Part shown: positions 7,380-11,102 of the stretch, piece by piece
Numbering within the stretch: the first letter of the stretch is position 1
How the letters are laid out: every line of letters begins with the position of its first letter
NCBI GenBank assembly: GCA_015064665.1
Contig: SVRU01000084.1
Coordinates: 1 to 11,102 of the forward strand
Length of the DNA stretch: 11,102 bases
Origin: Oscillospiraceae bacterium
GTDB taxonomy: Bacteria; Bacillota_A; Clostridia; Oscillospirales; CAG-272
Direction of reading: 5' to 3'
Notes under the pieces: model-generated
Seen by the model: the letters and a program-made list of their open reading frames with translations, nothing else
Told to the model about the DNA's origin: nothing
The model's database searches: none
Translations under genes and position numbers: made by a program

Positions 7380-7418
7380 TGGTGTTCTTTTTCTAAAGTT
7401 GACATCCTTGTGGTGTTC
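7380..7418 (+). repeat. Paired TGGTGTTC direct repeats flanking the -35 box
   Basis: TGGTGTTC occurs at 7380-7387 and again at 7411-7418, 31 bp apart start to start, about three helical turns. One copy lies upstream of the -35 and the other inside the promoter spacer. Same-face placement could suit a regulator binding two sites, most simply a repressor. Chance recurrence of an 8-mer is not excluded. Confidence 0.4.
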
Positions 7419-7427
7419 GTATATAAT
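7399..7427 (+). promoter_or_regulatory. Consensus sigma-A promoter of the ceramidase-like gene
   Basis: A perfect TTGACA (7399-7404) and a perfect TATAAT (7422-7427) are 17 nt apart, the full consensus. Transcription should start near 7434, leaving a leader of about 27 nt. Such a strong promoter is unusual for a catabolic enzyme unless it is held down by a repressor. It makes this gene independent of the glycosidase-like gene upstream. Confidence 0.9.
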
Positions 7428-7460
7428 CGACTCGTAAACCAATATTACGGAGTGTAAATT

Positions 7461-8771
7461 ATGGATGCTTCTTTTAAAGTTGGCGTAGGTAGAGAAATTA
7501 TAACGCCTCCTCTCGGTACTCTTCTTTACGGATATCCCTATGAGCGCCAAGCCGAAAGCGTGCACGATGATCTTCGGGTCGTTGCATTTGCTTTTGAGTC
7601 GGCAGGTGAGCTTGCAATTATGATAACCGCTGATTTGTGCGAGCTTGGCGTTGACGTTGCCGACGAAATAAGAAGGCTTGTGTCCTGTGCGACCGGCGTT
7701 GATATAAGCCGTATCATTTTTTCGGCGACACACACTCATTCGGGCCCGTGTACAATGAATCTTGCCGGTTGGGGAGAAGCCGATAGGGAATATTCTGAAA
7801 AAATTCTCTATCCGATGACGGTCAAGGCATCGCTTGCCGCACTCTCGAATATGCGCGAGGCTGTTATGGGAGTGGGAAGTGTTGAGAGTGAGGTCGGCAT
7901 AAACAGGCGCGAGAGATCTGTTGACGGCGAGGTAATTCTCGGTCAGAATCCTCACGGCGTTTTTAATAAAGAGATGACCGTTATATCATTTAGGGATACA
8001 GACGGTCGAGGCATCGGCTGTATGATTCATTACGGGGCGCACGGAACTTCAGCTGGCGCGGGATTTGAGATAACGCGCGATTGGTCGGGCGGAATGTGTG
8101 ACGTTCTTGAAGCTGAGTGCGGAATGCCGACGGCGTTTATATCCGGTCCTACGGGTGACACGGGTCCACGTCTTCCTAACGGAAAGACGGTCGGAGATAT
8201 TAAGCAAACCGAAATGCTTGCAAGGCGCGCGGGCATTGATGCGGTAAAGGCGTATCGGTCGATACGCGAGTATAAAGCTCCATCGTTTGCGGTTGTTTGC
8301 GACACTGTGCGTCTGCCGTTCGAGCCTCTTATGAGCTATAAGGAAGCAAGGGAAAGTCTTCTTGCGCTCGGCGACGTTTCAACCCTTTCCGGAAGACCGA
8401 AGGCAGCGGCGGAAAAATACCGCGCAGTTATGGAAATATATGAAAATAACACGCCTCATAAACAATCTCTTGATTTTGAAGTCGTGATAGTTTCAATCGG
8501 TGAGGTTGCCTTTGTTCCGTTTCCCTTTGAGGTGTTCGGTGAGATTGCGTTGAAAATATCGCACCACAGCCCTTTTTCACGTACGTTGACAGTGAATAAT
8601 GCAAACGGTTCGCTTGCGTACTTTCCCACCGAAAGCGAGATTTCTCTTGGCGGTTACGAGGTGTTTATGTTTAAACATTTTCTTACTTACGATCTATGTG
8701 CGGATTCCGATACGGTTGCTGTCGGAGAATACGTCAGAATTCTTAATGAACTTGAAAAAAGTAAAAAATAA
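7461..8771 (+). CDS. Neutral ceramidase-superfamily hydrolase, probably not a ceramidase
   Basis: 436 residues with GGAG at 7449-7452 as ribosome binding site. The N-terminus (FKVGVGREIITPPLG, 5-19), SATHTHSGP at 88-96 and GAHGTS at 192-197 match the neutral/alkaline non-lysosomal ceramidase N-terminal domain (PF04734). Ceramidases hold one zinc with two His, a Glu and a Tyr. By eye these map to H91 or H93, H194, E357 in FPFEVFGE, and Y399 in GGYEVF. The segment that carries the nucleophilic Ser in ceramidases (GDVSP-like) reads GDTGPR at 232-237 here, with Gly at the Ser position. The usual C-terminal immunoglobulin-like domain and the signal peptide are missing, and characterised ceramidases are much longer. 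This is probably a cytoplasmic zinc hydrolase acting on another amide or ester. It follows the glycosidase-like gene and may act in the same catabolic route. Confidence 0.8.
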   Translation: MDASFKVGVGREIITPPLGTLLYGYPYERQAESVHDDLRVVAFAFESAGELAIMITADLCELGVDVADEIRRLVSCATGVDISRIIFSATHTHSGPCTMNLAGWGEADREYSEKILYPMTVKASLAALSNMREAVMGVGSVESEVGINRRERSVDGEVILGQNPHGVFNKEMTVISFRDTDGRGIGCMIHYGAHGTSAGAGFEITRDWSGGMCDVLEAECGMPTAFISGPTGDTGPRLPNGKTVGDIKQTEMLARRAGIDAVKAYRSIREYKAPSFAVVCDTVRLPFEPLMSYKEARESLLALGDVSTLSGRPKAAAEKYRAVMEIYENNTPHKQSLDFEVVIVSIGEVAFVPFPFEVFGEIALKISHHSPFSRTLTVNNANGSLAYFPTESEISLGGYEVFMFKHFLTYDLCADSDTVAVGEYVRILNELEKSKK

Positions 8772-8777
8772 ATCTGC

Positions 8778-8806
8778 TTGAAAAATACCGATTTATGTGC
8801 TATACT
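8778..8806 (+). promoter_or_regulatory. Promoter of the PqqD/S26 peptidase operon
   Basis: TTGAAA (8778-8783) and TATACT (8801-8806) are 17 nt apart, with a TGC extended -10 element directly before the -10. Transcription should begin near 8813. The promoter starts only a few bases after the preceding stop codon, and no terminator is visible in that gap. Confidence 0.8.
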
Positions 8807-8836
8807 TAAAGTACTTATAGGATTGGAGCAAGGATT

Positions 8837-9109
8837 ATGAAGATAAAAGAAGGATTTGTACTTGAAGAGGTAGGAGGAGCATATCTTGCCGTTGCGGTCG
8901 GCGCTCTTGCGGGCAGCTTTAACGGTATGGTACGTCTTAACGGCACGGGAGCTTTTCTCTGGAATCTTCTTAACGAAAAGGATTATACGAGAGAAGAGCT
9001 TGTATGTGAGGTTGTAAAGGCTTATGAGAATGTGACGGCAGAAGATGTTCTTCCCGGTGTTGTAGCTTTTGAAGAGAAGCTTCGCGCGGCAGGCATAATT
9101 GAGGACTGA
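8837..9109 (+). CDS. PqqD-family protein (stand-alone RiPP recognition element-like)
   Basis: 90 residues, the usual length of a free PqqD domain (PF05402). Diagnostic features are the LNGTGAFLWNLL segment at 34-45, TREELVCEVVKAYE at 51-64, and a last helix with DVLPGVVAFEEKLRAAGII at 70-88. PqqD domains are winged-helix peptide chaperones that bind the leader of a ribosomally made peptide and present it to a modifying enzyme, usually a radical SAM protein. No radical SAM gene or precursor peptide is seen nearby. The only partner is the downstream S26-type peptidase, whose ATG overlaps this stop (TGATG). A double ribosome binding site, GGAG at 8825-8828 and AAGGA at 8830-8834, precedes the start. 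It may act as a substrate adaptor for the peptidase or work with enzymes encoded elsewhere. Confidence 0.85.
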   Translation: MKIKEGFVLEEVGGAYLAVAVGALAGSFNGMVRLNGTGAFLWNLLNEKDYTREELVCEVVKAYENVTAEDVLPGVVAFEEKLRAAGIIED

Positions 9110-9561
9110 TGGAAAATACGGTTTCAAAAAGGATAGAGGATGAGCTTGATAAGCACGGCACGTATGCGACGAATACCGTTGGCGTGAGTATGCGACCTCT
9201 TTTCAAAACCCGCCGTGACGTTGTGGTGTTGAAAACACCCGACAGAAGAATAAAAAAGTACGACGTCGTAATGTACGTTGACTCTGCGGATAGGTACATT
9301 CTTCATAGAGTTATAGGTGAGAGGGACGGAGTCTACGTTATTCGCGGTGACAATACTTTTAAGAAGGAATACGTTCCAAAGAACCGTGTAATAGCATATA
9401 TGGTCAGCTTTAACCGTAATGGAAAGCACCGTACGGCAGAGGATTTTTCTTATAAGCTTTATTCACGCGTGTGGAATCTGATTTATCCCGTTCGTTTTCT
9501 TTTTAATAAGTTTTTCGCTCTGTGCAGAAAAACAAAAAGAATATTTAAAAAATCCGCTTAA
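9109..9561 (+). CDS. S24/S26-family signal peptidase-like protein, Ser/His type, without N-terminal anchor
   Basis: 150 residues. GVSMRPLF at 25-32 is the signal peptidase box with candidate nucleophile S27. The second box reads YILHRVIG at 63-70, placing His66 where bacterial type I signal peptidases carry the general-base Lys. His at this position is typical of SipW and eukaryotic/archaeal-type enzymes. VIRGDNTF at 77-84 is the GDN box. A normal signal peptidase begins with a membrane segment; here residues 1-24 are hydrophilic. The only hydrophobic stretch is near 121-138 (VWNLIYPVRFLFNKFFALC), followed by a strongly basic tail, which could attach it to the membrane face. It is translationally coupled to the PqqD-like gene, and the pair is closed by a terminator. 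It may cleave a leader peptide recognised by its partner. Activity is inferred, not shown. Confidence 0.8.
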   Translation: MENTVSKRIEDELDKHGTYATNTVGVSMRPLFKTRRDVVVLKTPDRRIKKYDVVMYVDSADRYILHRVIGERDGVYVIRGDNTFKKEYVPKNRVIAYMVSFNRNGKHRTAEDFSYKLYSRVWNLIYPVRFLFNKFFALCRKTKRIFKKSA

Positions 9562-9567
9562 CAAATC

Positions 9568-9602
9568 AAAAAAGGTTAGCTCCAAATCAAGCTAACCTTT
9601 TT
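9568..9602. terminator. Bidirectional intrinsic terminator
   Basis: GGTTAGCT (9574-9581) pairs with AGCTAACC (9590-9597) around an 8-nt loop. The stem is flanked by an A run on the left (9568-9573) and a T run on the right (9598-9602), so it works in either direction. It sits between the convergent S26 peptidase gene and aroA, 6 nt and 5 nt from their stop codons. Confidence 0.92.
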
Positions 9603-9607
9603 ATTAA

Positions 9608-10819
9608 TTAGGCTAATTCTGAAACGGAAATTCCAAGGTTTTTCAAATTGTCGAAAAACTCGGGATAGCTTTTTGCGACCGCCTCAGCACCGTCAATAAT
9701 TCCACCTGTCAAGGTAAGGAGAATAGCTAACGACATAACTATTCTGTGGTCGTTATGTCCCGAAAGAACCTCACTCGGTGCGTGAAAATCTACCGGGTAG
9801 ATTACCACCGAATCCTCGTAAACGCTTACCGACGCGCCGAATTTTTTCAATTCCCGCGCCATAGCCTCAGCTCTGTCGCTTTCCTTGATTTTGAGGCGTT
9901 TTGTTCCGCAGAAAATACCGCCGTATTTTGCAGCGGCAATTGCAAACAGCACAGGTCCAAGGTCGGGGCAATCGCCGATATGTATTGTTGGAACTCCCGA
10001 TGTGAGCATATCAAAATATCTTTTGTAAACACTGTCGCCTTGAATGCTTTCGGGATTGAGCCCTGTAATTTCAACCTTACCGCCAAAAAGGTTTAGTGCA
10101 TCGGGAAAAGCAGCACCCGAATAATCGCCCTCGACGGTAACGTCTGTGGCTCTGTATTTTTGTGAGCCGGGAATATTTATTGTAAATTCATCGGTCCATT
10201 CAACCTGTATTCCAAACGCGCGTACGGCATTCATAGTTAGATTGATGTAAGAACGGCTTTCAATGGGGGTCGTAATTTTAATTGTACTGTCACCGTCAGC
10301 TGTTGGCAGAGCAAAAATAAGTCCGCTTATAAACTGACTGCTCACGTTTCCTGCAAGTGTATATTCGCCTCCTGTAAGAGGTCCTTTTACCACGATGCTT
10401 GTTCCGTCGCTGATGTATGTAAGTCCCATCCTTATAAATAGGTTTTCATAAACTCCCATAGGTCTTTTCATAAGACTTTCAGCACCGTAAAAAACGGTGG
10501 TTTGACCGGAAAGCATAGATGCGGGAATCATGAACCTGAGGGTGCTTCCGCTCTCTCGGCAGATAAGAGGCTTGCCGGGTTTTACGCCTCTGAAATCCCG
10601 GCCGAAAACCTTAACGTCATTGCCGATTCTTTCCGTTTTTATTCCAAGAGAATCAAGACAGTCAAGCGTTGCCGCAACGTCCTCGCAGTTTGATATTCCA
10701 CGCACGGTACTAACTCCGTCGCACATTGCTGCTGAAATTAACAGTCTGTGGGCCATGCTTTTTGAGGGCGGGGCGTTGATTTTGCCATTTGCACAGCCTT
10801 TTTCTATTTTCACCTTCAT
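9608..10819 (-). CDS. aroA: 3-phosphoshikimate 1-carboxyvinyltransferase (EPSP synthase)
   Basis: 403 residues. The enzyme transfers the enolpyruvyl group of phosphoenolpyruvate to shikimate-3-phosphate, the sixth step of the shikimate pathway, in the cytoplasm. Diagnostic motifs are PSKSMAHR at 18-25 (substrate-binding Lys20 and Ser21), ESGSTLRF at 89-96, RPMG at 119-122, SSQFISGL at 160-167, PDLGP at 285-289 with the catalytic Asp, KESDR at 312-316, HNDHR at 355-359 and KSYPEFF at 383-389. Length is slightly below the usual ~425. The GSTLRF box replaces the E. coli GTAMRP type, so this is the divergent form common in Firmicutes and not the E. coli-like one. The ATG at 10819 was chosen; a TTG at 10825 adds two residues and overlaps the aroQ stop. 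GGAGG at 10830-10834 could serve either. It is coupled to aroQ. Confidence 0.97.
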   Translation of the reverse strand: MKVKIEKGCANGKINAPPSKSMAHRLLISAAMCDGVSTVRGISNCEDVAATLDCLDSLGIKTERIGNDVKVFGRDFRGVKPGKPLICRESGSTLRFMIPASMLSGQTTVFYGAESLMKRPMGVYENLFIRMGLTYISDGTSIVVKGPLTGGEYTLAGNVSSQFISGLIFALPTADGDSTIKITTPIESRSYINLTMNAVRAFGIQVEWTDEFTINIPGSQKYRATDVTVEGDYSGAAFPDALNLFGGKVEITGLNPESIQGDSVYKRYFDMLTSGVPTIHIGDCPDLGPVLFAIAAAKYGGIFCGTKRLKIKESDRAEAMARELKKFGASVSVYEDSVVIYPVDFHAPSEVLSGHNDHRIVMSLAILLTLTGGIIDGAEAVAKSYPEFFDNLKNLGISVSELA

Positions 10820-10821
10820 TT

Positions 10822-11102
10822 TCAAGCTTCCTCCAACAGAAACTCAATAGCTTCAATATAACCTTTAAGACCGTGACCGGTTATCGTCTTCTTTGCCGCA
10901 AGTCTTATGTAGCTTATCTGTCTGAAATCCTCACGCTCTTCAACCTTTGATATATGTACCTCGACGGTTGGAAGCTTGGTTGCCTTTACGGCATCAAGAA
11001 TAGCAATACTTGTATGGGTGTAAGCACCGGGATTTATAACTATTCCGTGAGCGCCCTCGAAATATGCCTCCTGTATTTTATCGACGAGATCGCCCTCGTG
11101 AT
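10822..11102 (-). CDS. aroQ: Type II 3-dehydroquinate dehydratase, partial (N-terminus beyond window)
   Basis: The last 93 residues are visible, beginning with the HEGDLVDKI segment. This is the dodecameric class II dehydroquinase, which converts 3-dehydroquinate to 3-dehydroshikimate by anti elimination in the shikimate pathway. Signature segments are INPGAYTHTSIAILDA, then VEVHIS with the catalytic-site Glu and His, RE.FR, and the final ITGHGLKGY. The position after HIS is Lys where most family members have Asn, a minor change. The N-terminal catalytic Tyr and flexible lid lie outside the window. Its TGA stop is at 10822-10824, and aroA follows within a few bases, so the two form an operon, with further aromatic-pathway genes possibly upstream to the right. 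Confidence 0.95.
   Translation of the reverse strand, partial: HEGDLVDKIQEAYFEGAHGIVINPGAYTHTSIAILDAVKATKLPTVEVHISKVEEREDFRQISYIRLAAKKTITGHGLKGYIEAIEFLLEEA
10830..10834 (-). promoter_or_regulatory. aroA ribosome binding site inside the end of aroQ
   Basis: GGAGG lies within the last codons of aroQ, 4 nt before a possible TTG start (10825) and 10 nt before the ATG (10819). Its position means aroA translation begins where aroQ translation ends. Confidence 0.7.

Noticed and set aside
7335..7955. A 206-residue minus-strand frame opposite the start of the ceramidase-like gene.
   Set aside because: It covers a consensus promoter and the 5' end of a well-supported gene, and the product shows no family features.
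1..11102. A mobile element, prophage, CRISPR or defence island.
   Set aside because: I saw no transposase, integrase, phage gene, repeat array or att-like repeat; gene order and base composition look chromosomal throughout.

Overview
The window reads as a gene-dense chromosomal segment of an anaerobic Firmicute, most likely an uncultured gut or rumen member of the Clostridia. This rests on strong GGAGG-type ribosome binding sites, textbook sigma-A promoters, moderate GC with AT-rich intergenic DNA, several 4Fe-4S redox proteins, an AraC regulator beside a carbohydrate-type enzyme, and a Clostridia-style AroA. Genus cannot be told from sequence alone. No tRNA, rRNA, CRISPR, IS element or phage gene is visible, and no gene-free stretch exceeds about 140 bases.

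Left part (1-3617, minus strand): a tight four-gene operon. Three tandem paralogous iron-sulfur proteins of the QueG (epoxyqueuosine reductase)/reductive-dehalogenase-like superfamily are followed by a CapA-type metallophosphoesterase-like gene cut by the window edge. Spacing is 12 nt, a 4-nt ATGA overlap, and 28 nt. A divergent AraC-family regulator (3756-4604, plus) shares a 138-bp intergenic region with this operon. That region holds a strong promoter for the regulator, a weaker overlapping one for the operon, and a 7-bp inverted repeat spanning both.

Middle part (4605-8771, plus strand): two separately promoted enzymes. One is an 874-residue uncharacterised TIM-barrel glycosidase-like protein with a small beta module inserted in its barrel. 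The other is a 436-residue protein of the neutral ceramidase superfamily that keeps the apparent zinc ligands but appears to lack the nucleophilic serine. Neither has a signal peptide, so both should act in the cytoplasm.

Right part (8778-9602, plus strand): a two-gene operon of a stand-alone PqqD-type domain and a soluble S26-type peptidase with a Ser/His signature. It ends in a symmetrical terminator that also serves the convergent shikimate genes.

Far right (9608-11102, minus strand): aroQ (partial) and aroA, translationally coupled, for chorismate synthesis. The shikimate genes and terminator are ordinary. The parts most likely to hold undescribed biology are the triplicated QueG-like redox operon, the PqqD/S26 pair, and the glycosidase-like and ceramidase-like enzymes.
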